Source: Cupidesulfovibrio sp000226255 (lineage in GTDB: Bacteria > Desulfobacterota > Desulfovibrionia > Desulfovibrionales > Desulfovibrionaceae). Taken from it: a DNA stretch of 64,000 nucleotides. The translations under genes and the position numbers were made by a program. Where the stretch lies: contig NZ_AP036014.1 in NCBI RefSeq assembly GCF_003402415.2, forward strand, positions 2,976,001-3,040,000, written 5' to 3'. The notes under the pieces are model-generated. The model saw only the letters and a list, made by a program, of their open reading frames with translations. It was not told the DNA's origin and ran no database searches. Shown piece by piece: positions 32,595-41,940 of this stretch (the first letter of the stretch is position 1; each line of letters opens with the position of its first letter).

Positions 32595-35246
32595 TTACGC
32601 GATGGCCTCGCGGAACCGCTGCTGCAACGCCTCCAGCTTGGCCTTGGCGTCGGCCAGCTCACCGGCGCGGGCGCGCTCCTTGGCCACCACCTCGGCGGGG
32701 GCCTTGTCCACGAAGCTCTCGTTGGCCAGCTTCTTGTTCACCTGCACCAGATCCTTTTCGATCTTGCCCAGTTCCTTGTCCAGGCGGGCAAGCTCCGCCT
32801 CGAAGTCCACGGCGCCGGTCAGCGGCACGATGACCTCGTTGCCGGACACCACGTTGCTGGCGGATGCCCTGGGCGCCTCGATGGCGGGACCGAACTCGGC
32901 GTTTTCCAGCCGGGCCAGCACCAGCAGCATCTGGCGGTTTTCTTCCAGCACCTGCCGGTCGTGCTCGTTGGCCGTGCGCACCAGGGCGGTCAGGCGCAGC
33001 GAAGGCGCGATGTTCAGTTCCGCCCGGATGGTGCGCACAGCGCCGATGACGCCCTGCACCAGTTCCATGCGCGCTGCGTCCTCTGCCCGGACGCAGCCGG
33101 GGCGCGCGGCGGGGAAGGGCTGCACGGCAAGGTCGGCGCCCGCGTTGCCGGGCAGGGCCGCCCAGATTTCGGACGTGATGAACGGCATGATGGGGTGCAG
33201 CAGGGTCAGCGTTTCGCGCAGCACGGTGAGCAGCACGTGCTGCGCCGCGGCCTTGCGTTCGCCCCCGGCCTGCATGTCCGGCTTGATGAGTTCCAGGTAC
33301 CAGTCGCAGAACTCGTTCCAGATGAACCGGTACAGCCCCTGCGCCGCATCGTTGAAGCGGTAGCCCGTGATGGCGGCGTCGGTGGATTCCTTCATCTCTT
33401 CCAGCCGGTGCAGAATCCAGCGGTGGTGCAGCCCCTGCACGGTGTCCAGGTCCACCGGGGCGGGCGCTGCGTCGTCGGGCAGGTTCATCAGCGCGAAGCG
33501 CGCGGCGTTCCACAGCTTGTTGACGAAGTGGCGGTACCCCTCGATGCGCTCCTCGCTCAGCTTGATGTCGCGCCCCATGGCCGCGAAGGCCGCCAGGGTG
33601 AAACGCAGCGAGTCGGTGCCGTACTTGTCGATCATTTCCAGCGGGTCGATGACGTTGCCCGTGGATTTCGACATCTTGCGGCCTTCGGCGTCGCGCACCA
33701 GGGCGTGGATGTACACGTGGCGGAACGGCACCTCGTCCATGAAGTGCAGCCCCATCATCATCATGCGGGCCACCCAGAAGAACAGGATGTCGAAGCCGGT
33801 GACCAGCACCGAGGTGGGGTAGAAGGTCTTCAGTTCGCGCGTGTCGTCCGGCCATCCCATGGTCGAGAACGGCCACAGCGCGGACGAGAACCACGTGTCC
33901 AGCACGTCCTCGTCCTGGGTCAGGTTGCCGGAACCGCAGGCGCAGCGTTCCGGGGCGTCCACGGCCACGATGAGCTTGCCGCAGTCATCGCAGGTCCACG
34001 CGGGAATGCGGTGGCCCCACCATATCTGGCGGCTGATGCACCAGTCGCGGATGTTGTCCAGCCAGTTGTAGTAGGTCTTTTCCCAGTTGTCGGGAAAGAT
34101 CTGCGTGGCGGCGGGCACGGCGGCGCGGGCGCGCGGGGCCATCTTGCTGGCCGCCACGAACCATTGCGTGGACACGTGCGGCTCGATGACCGACTTGCAG
34201 CGGTAGCAATGGCCCACGCTGTGGTCCAGTTCCTCTTCCTTGACCAGAATGCCCTGGGCGGCAAGGTCGGCCACCACGCGCTTGCGGCATTCTTCCTTGG
34301 TCAGGCCCGCGTAGATGCCGGCGTGTTCGTTCATCACGCCGTCCTCGTCGATGACCTGCAGGAATTCCAGCTTGTGGCGGTGCCCCAGTTCCCAGTCGTT
34401 GTGGTCGTGCGAGGGGGTGACCTTCAGCGCGCCGGTGCCGAATTCGCGGTCCACGTAATTGTCGGCGATGACCGGAATCTCGCGGTCCGTCAGGGGCAGC
34501 TTCACCTTCTTGCCGATGAAGGCGGTGTAGCGCTCGTCCTCGGGGTGCACGCACACGGCGGTGTCGCCGAACATGGTTTCCGGGCGGGTGGTGGCGATGA
34601 CCAGTTCACCGCTGCCGTCGGCCAGCGGGTAGCGCAGCTGCCACAGGTGGTCCTTGCGCGGCAGGTGATCCACCTCGTCGTCGGCAAGGGCGGTGTGGCA
34701 ACGGTTGCACCAGTTGATGATGTAGTCGCCCTTGTAGATCAGGCCGTCGTCGTACAGCTTCACGAACACCTGGCGCACCGCGCGCGAAAGGCCCTCGTCC
34801 ATGGTGAAGCGCTCGCGCGTCCAGTCCACCGAGGCGCCCATGGCGCGGATCTGGTTCAGGATGCGGGTGCCGTACTCCTCGCGCCATTCCCATACCCGCT
34901 CGATGAACTTCTCGCGGCCCAGGTCGTGGCGGCCCTTGCCTTCCTTGGCCAGCCCGCGTTCCACCACGTTCTGGGTGGCGATGCCCGCATGGTCGGTGCC
35001 CGGCACCCACAGCACCTTCTTGCCCTTCTGGCGGGCATGGCGGCACAGGATGTCCTGGATGGTCAGGTTGAGGGCGTGGCCCATGTGCAGGGCCCCGGTG
35101 ACGTTGGGCGGCGGTATGACGATGGAGAAGGGTTCGCCGGGGGCGTCCAGGTCGGGGGTGAAGGTGTTGTTCCCCTCCCAGTGGGCACGCCAGCGGGATT
35201 CTACGTCCCGAGGCTCGTAGCCCTTGGGCAGCGCGTTGTCCGACAT
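32595..35246 (-). CDS. valS: Valyl-tRNA synthetase
   Basis: Class I aminoacyl-tRNA synthetase charging tRNA-Val; cytoplasmic, 883 residues, normal bacterial length. The HIGH motif appears as PPPNVTGALHMGHALN (HMGH at 54-57), an editing (CP1) domain occupies the region up to about 400, and KMSKSTGN lies near 525. The C-terminal coiled-coil arm (about 815-880, rich in Glu and Lys: ELARLDKELGKIEKDLVQVNKKL) is typical of ValRS. Cys residues in CDDCGKLI...CACGSG near 425-455 may bind zinc. The ATG at 35246 has GGAG eight bases upstream; the frame's extension to 35339 is not conserved in type. Confidence 0.97.
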   Translation of the reverse strand: MSDNALPKGYEPRDVESRWRAHWEGNNTFTPDLDAPGEPFSIVIPPPNVTGALHMGHALNLTIQDILCRHARQKGKKVLWVPGTDHAGIATQNVVERGLAKEGKGRHDLGREKFIERVWEWREEYGTRILNQIRAMGASVDWTRERFTMDEGLSRAVRQVFVKLYDDGLIYKGDYIINWCNRCHTALADDEVDHLPRKDHLWQLRYPLADGSGELVIATTRPETMFGDTAVCVHPEDERYTAFIGKKVKLPLTDREIPVIADNYVDREFGTGALKVTPSHDHNDWELGHRHKLEFLQVIDEDGVMNEHAGIYAGLTKEECRKRVVADLAAQGILVKEEELDHSVGHCYRCKSVIEPHVSTQWFVAASKMAPRARAAVPAATQIFPDNWEKTYYNWLDNIRDWCISRQIWWGHRIPAWTCDDCGKLIVAVDAPERCACGSGNLTQDEDVLDTWFSSALWPFSTMGWPDDTRELKTFYPTSVLVTGFDILFFWVARMMMMGLHFMDEVPFRHVYIHALVRDAEGRKMSKSTGNVIDPLEMIDKYGTDSLRFTLAAFAAMGRDIKLSEERIEGYRHFVNKLWNAARFALMNLPDDAAPAPVDLDTVQGLHHRWILHRLEEMKESTDAAITGYRFNDAAQGLYRFIWNEFCDWYLELIKPDMQAGGERKAAAQHVLLTVLRETLTLLHPIMPFITSEIWAALPGNAGADLAVQPFPAARPGCVRAEDAARMELVQGVIGAVRTIRAELNIAPSLRLTALVRTANEHDRQVLEENRQMLLVLARLENAEFGPAIEAPRASASNVVSGNEVIVPLTGAVDFEAELARLDKELGKIEKDLVQVNKKLANESFVDKAPAEVVAKERARAGELADAKAKLEALQQRFREAIA

Positions 35247-35447
35247 GTTGTAATCTCCGGAAAAGATGATGTAGGGTGCCGCACCGGCGGGCGATGCGCG
35301 CGGCGGCCCGCGACGGCCACCCGCGATGGCCACGGGCACGGGCTAAACGCCGCGCCGGGCATGCCGCGCGGACGTTTTCGTCATGGCGGCAAGGCCCGGC
35401 GATGCCCCCGGTAAAACGGCTTCCCCACCCTAATGAGCGGCAGAGAG

Positions 35448-36716
35448 ATGTCAACCCTTCACATACTTTGGGACGAATCCCACGTCTGGGGGCTGCTGGC
35501 CTGGCGTGCGGTCGAGAGCATGGGCCTGCCGTACCGGCTGGTGCGGGCGCAAGAGATAGCCGACGGCCTGCTTTCCCGCAATCCCCCCGCCCTGCTGCTG
35601 GTGCCCGGCGGCACCGCCCGCCTCAAGGCCGACGCCCTGGGCGAAACCGGCATGCAGGCCGTGCGCGACTACGTGGTCGGGGGCGGCCGCTACCTTGGCT
35701 TCTGCGGCGGCGCGGGCCTTGGCCTTACCGGCGAGCACGGCCTGGGGCTGTGCCCGTGGTCGCGGGCGTCGTTCACCGACCGCATGCAGCACTTCGTGTC
35801 CGGCCACGTCCACGCAGCCGTCAGCGCCGGGCACCCGCTGACCCCCGCCGACCTTTCGGCCTGCCCCGCCCTGCCGGTATGGTGGCCCGGCCGCTTCGCG
35901 CCGGAAGACGGCCACGACGTGGAAATCCTGGCCCGCTACACCGAGCCGGGCGGCGACTTCTGGGTGGCCGACCTGCCCCTGGACACCCTGCCCCCCGGCA
36001 CCTTCGCCGAATGGGAAGACCTGTACGGCATCCGCCTGCGGCCCACCTTTCTGGCCGGGCAGCCGTGCATCCTGCATGGCGGGTACGGCGCGGGCAGCTA
36101 CACCCTCAGCTACACCCACCTGGAAACGCCGGAATCGCCGGAGGCCAACCTGTGGCTGGCGCACCTGGTGGAACGCCTGACGGACGGACCGACGCCCCCA
36201 GCCGCCCCCGGCGGCCTGCGCGCCACGAACCCGCTGGTGCCCGCGTGGGAACTGGACGCCCTGCCCGCCCGCTGGCACGACGAAGGCCTGCTGCGCGCCC
36301 GCGCGCTGTTCGACGACATCGTGACCATCGGCATCAACCACTGCCTGTTCTTCCGGCGCAATTCATGGCTCATCGGCTGGCGCGCGGGCATTCCCGGGGC
36401 CAACCTGAACAACCTGCACGCGGCGGTGTGCACTGCCGTGTCCACCCCCCCCACGCCCGCCGCCGTAGACTACTGGAACGCCCACCGGCGATCCTTCCTC
36501 GACCGGCTGGCCCTGTTCCACAAGGGCGTCACCGGCTACCTGCTTGCCGAGCGGCTGGCCATGACCCTGTCCAAGACCTTTCCGGAAACCGTCTCGCGCC
36601 AGAGCCTGAAGGAACAGCGCGCCGCCCTGTTCGGCCCGCCCATGGCCAGCGGCGGCCTGTACGCGGAACTGCTGGACGTGCTGGACCGGCTGGTGTTTCT
36701 GCAATTGCGGGGGTAG
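35448..36716 (+). CDS. BPL_N-domain protein (glutamine-amidotransferase-like fold)
   Basis: 422 residues. The first about 240 resemble the N-terminal domain of eukaryotic biotin-protein ligases, a class-I amidotransferase-like fold: ILWDESHVWGLLAWRAVESMG, LLLVPGGTARLKADAL, VVGGGRYLGFCGGAGLGL with a possible nucleophile Cys, and ILHGGYGAGSY. The C-terminal part (about 270-422) is helical and unassigned. No biotin-transferase domain is present. The role of such stand-alone proteins is unknown. The start is uncertain: ATG at 35448 begins the conserved domain but its GAGAG is very close; ATG at 35433 adds five residues. Confidence 0.75.
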   Translation: MSTLHILWDESHVWGLLAWRAVESMGLPYRLVRAQEIADGLLSRNPPALLLVPGGTARLKADALGETGMQAVRDYVVGGGRYLGFCGGAGLGLTGEHGLGLCPWSRASFTDRMQHFVSGHVHAAVSAGHPLTPADLSACPALPVWWPGRFAPEDGHDVEILARYTEPGGDFWVADLPLDTLPPGTFAEWEDLYGIRLRPTFLAGQPCILHGGYGAGSYTLSYTHLETPESPEANLWLAHLVERLTDGPTPPAAPGGLRATNPLVPAWELDALPARWHDEGLLRARALFDDIVTIGINHCLFFRRNSWLIGWRAGIPGANLNNLHAAVCTAVSTPPTPAAVDYWNAHRRSFLDRLALFHKGVTGYLLAERLAMTLSKTFPETVSRQSLKEQRAALFGPPMASGGLYAELLDVLDRLVFLQLRG

Positions 36717-36881
36717 CCCGGCGCACGCACTCACCGGCTGGACAGCGCACGCAGCGGGGCGTAGGTTGCATAGGCGGACATCCCCCAACCGCCAGCCAGC
36801 GCAACGCTTTTTCGCGCCACCGCCGGTTAGCGCCGCACGCGCCATCACCCTTCGGGGGCACCTTTCGCAAGGTCGCGCACC

Positions 36882-37574
36882 ATGAACGAAATCATCACCC
36901 AATTCCACGACCTGCTGCCCGACATCTTTCGGCTGGCGGCATCCGCCGCGTTCGGGGGGCTGGTGGGCTACGAGCGGGAACGCAAGGGCCAGGCCGCCGG
37001 CTTCCGCACCAACATGCTGGTGGCGGTGGCCGCCTGCCTGCTGGGCCAGCTTTCGCTGTACATTTCCACCATCGCCCATGCCGACGCCGCGCGCGTGGCC
37101 TCGTATGCCGTGTCGGGCATCGGGTTCATCGGCGGCGGGGCCATTCTCAAGGGCAAGAGCCGGGTGCGCGGGCTGACCACGGCCACCATGCTGTGGGTGG
37201 TGACCGGGGTGGGCCTTTCCGTGGGCGTCGGCATGTACGTGCCCGCCCTGTGCACGGCGCTGGTGGTGACGGGCATCGTCTACCTGTCGCCGCAGATGCA
37301 CCGGGTGGCGGCCCATGCCCTGCGCTACTACACACTCACCGTGTCCTCGCCGGGCGGGTCCGCCCCCTTCGACGCGGTGGTGGCCACCCTGAACGGCTTC
37401 GGCTGCGAGGACGTGCAGGTATCCGTCTACGAGTGCGACGCCGCCACGGACCGCTGCCGCCTAGTGGTGCGCATCGCCACCAACGAGGAACTGGACTGGC
37501 ACGCCCTGGTGCAGGTGGTGCGGACCATCCCCGCCGTGTCGTCGGTGTACCTTGGCGAATCAGGGGTTCCCTGA
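36882..37574 (+). CDS. MgtC/SapB-family membrane protein
   Basis: 230 residues. The N-terminal membrane domain of about 140 residues has four to five hydrophobic segments and the family motifs AAFGGLVGYERERKGQAAGFRTNMLV and SGIGFIGGGAILK, followed by VRGLTTATMLWVVTGVGLSVG. The C-terminal 85 residues form a soluble ACT-like domain. Family members are linked to survival at low magnesium or in acid; the molecular role is unsettled. No magnesium-sensing leader is visible. Start at 36882 is the first ATG of the conserved domain. Confidence 0.9.
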   Translation: MNEIITQFHDLLPDIFRLAASAAFGGLVGYERERKGQAAGFRTNMLVAVAACLLGQLSLYISTIAHADAARVASYAVSGIGFIGGGAILKGKSRVRGLTTATMLWVVTGVGLSVGVGMYVPALCTALVVTGIVYLSPQMHRVAAHALRYYTLTVSSPGGSAPFDAVVATLNGFGCEDVQVSVYECDAATDRCRLVVRIATNEELDWHALVQVVRTIPAVSSVYLGESGVP

Positions 37575-37823
37575 CATCGGCATGGGGGTGGGAGACATGC
37601 CACATGGGGGCTTGCCCCCACAGTCTTGAATATACGCCCAACCAATCATGATCACTGACCATTTCCAAACCGCCTGATTTCATCCCGCCGCCTTTTCCCG
37701 CGCAGCGGGGGCCACAAGCGGCTCCCGGCAGGGCGCTTGCGCATCCACGCGGCCCGGAAGGGGCCGGGTGTAGGGCATCGCACCACCTTGCCGCGCGCCG
37801 GAAATCGCGTATAGCCTTCCATC
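37575..37823. other. Intergenic region after the MgtC-like gene
   Basis: A short hairpin TGGGGG-CTTG-CCCCCA (37605-37620) follows the MgtC-family stop by about 30 bases, a weak terminator candidate. The rest (including an AT-richer patch at 37622-37680) holds no recognised gene. Confidence 0.4.
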
Positions 37824-39713
37824 ATGCATCGTCCAGTGTCCGCCCCCCCCGTGCCCTCCCTGCGCGCCGCAGGCCCCGCATGGCTTTTCGCCGCCCTTGC
37901 CGCCTACTGCGCCGCCACGTGGCTGGACGCCAACGTCTTTGCCCTGGGCGCGCACAATATGACGGCGCTGCGCCTGGGCGCGGGCGTGGCCATGGTGGCG
38001 TGCCTGCGCGCCGGGTGGCAGGCCATGCCGCTCATAGCCGTCCTTTCACTGGCCGTGTCCCTGCTGGCCGATCCCGCCGGGCTTCACGCCCAGCCCCTTG
38101 CCTGCGCCCTGTCCGCCGCCGCGTCGGACGCCCTTGCCGGCGGCATGGCCGCCATGCTCCTGCGGCGCGTCTTCTCCGCGCCCCCCGACAGCGTGCCCGA
38201 CCTGTTCCGCGCCGTGCTCACGGTGTGCCTGCCCGCCGCTTCGGCCGGGGCGGGGGTCATCGTGGCGCAGCAGGCCGTGGGCGGTTACATCCCCCCGCGC
38301 GAGGCGGGACACCTGTTCGCCACCCTGGTCATGGCGGTGAGCCTGGGGGTGCTGCTGGTATACCCCCTGTACCGGGCCTGGACGTCGCATCGACGCCTCA
38401 CCCCGCAGGAGTGCCGCTGGATTGCGGGCGTGCTGGGCGGCAACCTGCTGTGCCTCGCCCTGTCCTTCAACGGATATGGCGGGTGCATCCATTTCATCAT
38501 GCCCCTGTTGGTGCTGCTGGCCTACCATGCCCGCCTCAACGGGCTGATGCTGGCCCTGGTCCCCTCCATGACGGCCGTGGCCTATTCCGCCACCACCGGG
38601 CTTGGTCCGTTCCAGATGCCCAGCGCGGGCGAGTCGGCCTTTCTGCTGGCCACCTTCCTGTGCGGCACCACGCTGGTGACCCTGGGGGTGGCCCTGCACA
38701 ACCGCCAGTTGCTGGCCGCGGGCAACGTTGGCGAGATGTGGCGGCAAAAAGCCCTGTGCGACCCGCTGACCGGGCTGTCCAACAGAAGCAGGCTCGACAG
38801 CATGCTGGAGACGGAACTGCGCCGGGCCCAGAGATCGGAGGACGTGCTGTCGCTGCTCATGGTCGATGTGGACCACTTCAAGGCCTACAACGACGCCCAT
38901 GGCCACCTCGCGGGCGACGCGTGCCTGCAGGCGGTGGCGCAGGCCCTGCGCGCCGTGGTGCACCGCGCGCCGGACATGGTGGCCCGCTACGGCGGCGAGG
39001 AATTCGCCTGCGTGCTGCCCGGCACCCCGGAACAGGGGGCGGCCCAGGTGGCCGAACGCATCCGCAGGGCCGTTGCCGACCTGTGCCTGGCCCACCCCGG
39101 CAACGATCCGGCCGGGCGCGTCACCGTCAGCGTGGGCGTGGCCACGGTGCGCGGCGGACGCAATGCCGCGCCGGACCAGATCATCGAAATGGCTGACCGC
39201 GCCCTGTACCGGGCCAAGGCCGAAGGGCGGAACACGGTGTCCACCGCCCTGCCCCCGCTGGTCTGCCCGCACGAGGGCCTGCGCCTGCCGGGTGAACTGC
39301 TGCGCCTGGGGTGGAATTGCTCTTACGAGTGCGGCGACGCGCGCATCGACGCCCAGCACCGCCAACTGTTCGAGATGGTCAACCGGCTGCTGGCCGCCTT
39401 TCTGGACAACGCCCCCCGCCCGGCGTGCCTGGCCATCATCCACGAACTGCTCACCGCCCTTGGCGAACATTTTCGTGACGAAGAGGCCATGCTGCGCAGC
39501 CGTGGATACCCGGACGCGGAGCACCACGCGGAACTGCACGCCACCCTGCTGGAAGCGGCGGGCGACCTGGCCGAGCGCTACGAGAACGAGGGGTTGCCCC
39601 TGGGCGAGGCGCTTGGCGTCATCGCCCACGAGGTGGTGGCCCGGCACATGCTGGACGACGACACCAAGTTCCATCCCTACGTGCAGGCAGTGTCCGAACC
39701 GCACGCCGCCTAG
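37824..39713 (+). CDS. Membrane diguanylate cyclase with C-terminal hemerythrin domain
   Basis: 629 residues in three parts. Residues 1 to about 300 hold eight or so hydrophobic segments, resembling a MASE1-type sensor. A GGDEF domain (about 310-472) has DPLTGLSNRSRLDSML, VDVDHFKAYNDAHGH and the active-site loop RYGGEEF near 389-395, so it should make c-di-GMP. The last about 130 residues are a bacteriohemerythrin: H in DAQHRQLFEMVN, HxxxE in EHFRDEEAM, HxxxH in HHAELH and H-D in RHMLDDD, the full di-iron ligand set. A di-iron O2-binding site fused to a cyclase suggests oxygen-dependent control of c-di-GMP in an anaerobe. Confidence 0.9.
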   Translation: MHRPVSAPPVPSLRAAGPAWLFAALAAYCAATWLDANVFALGAHNMTALRLGAGVAMVACLRAGWQAMPLIAVLSLAVSLLADPAGLHAQPLACALSAAASDALAGGMAAMLLRRVFSAPPDSVPDLFRAVLTVCLPAASAGAGVIVAQQAVGGYIPPREAGHLFATLVMAVSLGVLLVYPLYRAWTSHRRLTPQECRWIAGVLGGNLLCLALSFNGYGGCIHFIMPLLVLLAYHARLNGLMLALVPSMTAVAYSATTGLGPFQMPSAGESAFLLATFLCGTTLVTLGVALHNRQLLAAGNVGEMWRQKALCDPLTGLSNRSRLDSMLETELRRAQRSEDVLSLLMVDVDHFKAYNDAHGHLAGDACLQAVAQALRAVVHRAPDMVARYGGEEFACVLPGTPEQGAAQVAERIRRAVADLCLAHPGNDPAGRVTVSVGVATVRGGRNAAPDQIIEMADRALYRAKAEGRNTVSTALPPLVCPHEGLRLPGELLRLGWNCSYECGDARIDAQHRQLFEMVNRLLAAFLDNAPRPACLAIIHELLTALGEHFRDEEAMLRSRGYPDAEHHAELHATLLEAAGDLAERYENEGLPLGEALGVIAHEVVARHMLDDDTKFHPYVQAVSEPHAA

Positions 39714-39770
39714 CCGGTCCGGGGCCGCGCGCCTCGCCCCCCGCGCCGTCCCCCATCTCCCCTGCCCCAT

Positions 39771-39834
39771 GAAAAACGGCGGCCGAAGCCGCCGTTGCAT
39801 GACGCCCCCGTGCCGACGACGGCAGGGGGGCGTT
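39771..39834 (-). terminator. Double hairpin, terminator of the minus-strand gene at 39851
   Basis: Read on the minus strand, a stem at about 39801-39834 is followed by a 9-bp hairpin AACGGCGGC-TTCG-GCCGCCGTT (39775-39796) and then TTTC, with AAAAAC on the plus side. A UUCG-class tetraloop and T-run make it a good intrinsic terminator; it may also serve the convergent plus-strand cyclase gene. Confidence 0.8.
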
Positions 39835-39850
39835 CGTCGTGCATCCCGCA

Positions 39851-40252
39851 TCATGCATAGGGAATCTCGCGTTCTCCAAAGGATTCGTAATCGGCCACCG
39901 ACGCAAAGCGCGGCAGCGGCGGAACGGGGTCGTCCAGTTGGCGGATGCGCCTGCGCGCCCGGCCCAGCAGACCGTCGGCGATCATCGAGGGGCCGTTGCA
40001 CGCGTTGACCACGTAGTCGCGCACGTCGGCGATGTCCTGAAACACCACGGCCCCCCGCAGCACGCGATGCCGGGGAAAATTCAGGTAGAAGACCGAGGAC
40101 AGCACAAGGCGCCCAGCTTCGGAACGGTACAGGGCAAGTTCCCACCAGTTGGGGGCGATGCCCATCCATTCCCGGTCATCCACGGTCGCCAGGTGTTCGC
40201 CGATGAATACGAGGTCTTCGCGTCCATTACGATGCAGCCTGATCTCCTGCAT
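39851..40252 (-). CDS. Small protein of unknown function
   Basis: 133 residues, no signal peptide or membrane segment, many Arg residues. The sequence reads like a compact mixed alpha/beta protein (IRLHRNGREDLVFIGEHLA, LALYRSEAGRLVLSSVFYL), and a conserved-looking WMGIAPNWWELALY block is notable for its tryptophans. No family recognised. The ATG at 40252 has AGGAG eight bases upstream, and a terminator follows, so it appears to be a real single-gene unit. Confidence 0.7.
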   Translation of the reverse strand: MQEIRLHRNGREDLVFIGEHLATVDDREWMGIAPNWWELALYRSEAGRLVLSSVFYLNFPRHRVLRGAVVFQDIADVRDYVVNACNGPSMIADGLLGRARRRIRQLDDPVPPLPRFASVADYESFGEREIPYA

Positions 40253-40522
40253 GGCGCCACTCCTGCGGTTTGAAGGTGTGGGGGAACCGCGCGTCCGCCG
40301 GGCCTGCCGCCATGAGGCGCTTGCGCGACGCGGACGAGAGGAGAGAATCCTGCCGACAGCGTACACCAAAACGGGCACCCGCGTGAAATTATTTTCCGAA
40401 AAAACGCCATGGATTATCATCGATATCACGCCGCGCCGCATTGATGCGTTGGCAATCCGCCGGGTTACGGAATACCATGTTTTCGGGCCCGCAACCCACC
40501 CGAACCGTCGCCGGGATTCGCC
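40253..40522. other. Divergent intergenic region
   Basis: AT-richer segments around 40380-40440 (ATTATTTTCC, GGATTATCATCGATATCA) probably contain the promoters of the two divergent genes. ATCGAT lies within the short palindrome GATATC/ATCGAT cluster at about 40418-40428. No known operator recognised. Confidence 0.35.
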
Positions 40523-41434
40523 ATGCCGCTCCGCCAGCAACTGCTCACAGCCAGACCACGCCCCCCCCTGCGCCACGCCCTGCTCTGGGCGGTGCGCGTC
40601 GTTGCGCTGCTGGCGGCGGGATACGTGCTGGCCGTGGCCGCGCTGGGCGTGGTGCCGCGCCCCAGGGAGGCCCCCCCCCTGCCCGCGTGCTGCCTGCTCG
40701 CGCCCGGCGAGCGAGCGGCGGGCGCGGCGCAAGGCCCGGAACCGGCAACGGAACCCGGAGCGGGGCAGGACAGGAACAGGGGAATGCAGGAAGGGGACGC
40801 ACCGGACGGTCCGCCCGTGACCATCTACGTGATCAGTAACGGCGTGCACGCCGACATCGTGCTGCCCGCGCGCGTGGAGGGAGAGACGGGGCTCGCGGAA
40901 CTGCTGGGGCTGCAAGGGGCGGCGGATGCCGCCGCATCGTCAGCAGGGCAGCCCCGGCTGACGGCGCGGACCCACCTGGCCGTGGGCTGGGGCGCGCGGG
41001 AATTCTACCTGGCCACCCCCACCTGGGACGAGGTGCGCCCTGGCGTGGCCCTGCGGGCGCTGGCCCTGGCCCCCGCCGCCCTGCACGTGGACGTGATGGC
41101 CGGTCCCCCGCTGGCCGATGCGGACACCCGTGTGCTGCGCCTTGCGCGGCAAGGGTATCGCGGGCTCGTGGCCTTTGTGGCGGCCAGCCTGCTCCGCGAT
41201 GCGGCGGGACGGCCCGTGCCCATTCCGGTCCCCGGAAATGCCGGCAACGGCGATGCGGGGCAAGGCCCAAGCTATGGACCGGACAGCCTGTTCTACGAGG
41301 CCACGGGCCGCTTCAGCCCCGTGCGCACCTGCAACACCTGGGCGGCCGACGCGCTGGCCGCCGCCGGTGCGCGCGCCCCGTTGTGGACGCCCCTGCCCCA
41401 CTTCGTGCTGCACCACCTGCCCGTGGCGCGCTGA
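40523..41434 (+). CDS. DUF2459-family exported protein
   Basis: 303 residues. One membrane segment near 20-45 (VVALLAAGYVLAVAALGVV) leads into a Pro/Ala/Gly-rich linker and then a domain of about 200 residues typical of DUF2459 (the 'urease-region' conserved protein): VTIYVISNGVHADIVLP, LAVGWGAREFYLATPTWDEV, SLFYEATGRFSPVRTCNTWAADALAAAG. The Cys in CNTW with the upstream His resembles a papain-like/NlpC-type catalytic pair, but activity is not established for the family. The linker (about 52-90) is unusually long. Start at 40523 has only a weak GGGA site. Confidence 0.8.
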   Translation: MPLRQQLLTARPRPPLRHALLWAVRVVALLAAGYVLAVAALGVVPRPREAPPLPACCLLAPGERAAGAAQGPEPATEPGAGQDRNRGMQEGDAPDGPPVTIYVISNGVHADIVLPARVEGETGLAELLGLQGAADAAASSAGQPRLTARTHLAVGWGAREFYLATPTWDEVRPGVALRALALAPAALHVDVMAGPPLADADTRVLRLARQGYRGLVAFVAASLLRDAAGRPVPIPVPGNAGNGDAGQGPSYGPDSLFYEATGRFSPVRTCNTWAADALAAAGARAPLWTPLPHFVLHHLPVAR

Positions 41435-41940
41435 CAGTACACCCTTGCGTTTGCCTGCCAGACCCGAAAACGGCGACAGGCCGAAGGGACCGCCCCTTCG
41501 GCCTGCGACCACATGACTCGCCCAGGAGACAGGGCGTTGCCAACTTCGCCGTTGCGGCCGCGCCACGCGGCGGCAACCTGACGGACGTGCCGCGCGGCGG
41601 CGACGGGGCCGCCGCGCGCACGTTCCACCACGCTGGATTCCGGCACGTATCTGGGACGAACTCATGCGGCGAACACGAATGCGCACGTTCCCGACGCGGG
41701 TGTACGGGCACCAGGGCGACGGAAAGCATGGCGGATTCGCCTGCCGGGAAAGCCGGTGTGGAAGCGGAGGACGGCAGTCCGCACGGGGCGGACCTGCCTT
41801 GGGGGGCACGGTGGGTGTCCGGCGGCACTCCGGCCCGCCGATTCCGATCACGGGGATCGGCCGGAAGGACCGGCTCGCGGGCGGGAACCGCCTGCGCACG
41901 AGGCGCGGCGGGCGCATGCCGACCGGAGTCACGCGTGGCA
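41435..41940. other. Gene-free region downstream of the glycine riboswitch
   Basis: About 500 bases lying between the 3' end of the plus-strand DUF2459 gene and the minus-strand riboswitch. Open frames exist on both strands but show no family resemblance, no ribosome site and Arg/Pro-rich composition of a frame-shadow kind. Hairpins occur at 41477-41505 and 41518-41537 (CGCCC...GGGCG). I find no gene for the riboswitch to control. Confidence 0.6.
41466..41505 (-). terminator. Hairpin downstream of riboswitch region and of the DUF2459 gene
   Basis: CAGGCCGAAGGG (41477-41488) pairs perfectly with CCCTTCGGCCTG (41494-41505). On the minus strand the stem is followed six bases later by TTTTC, on the plus strand by no T-run. 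It could end a minus-strand transcript starting at the glycine riboswitch, as well as the plus-strand gene. Confidence 0.6.
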
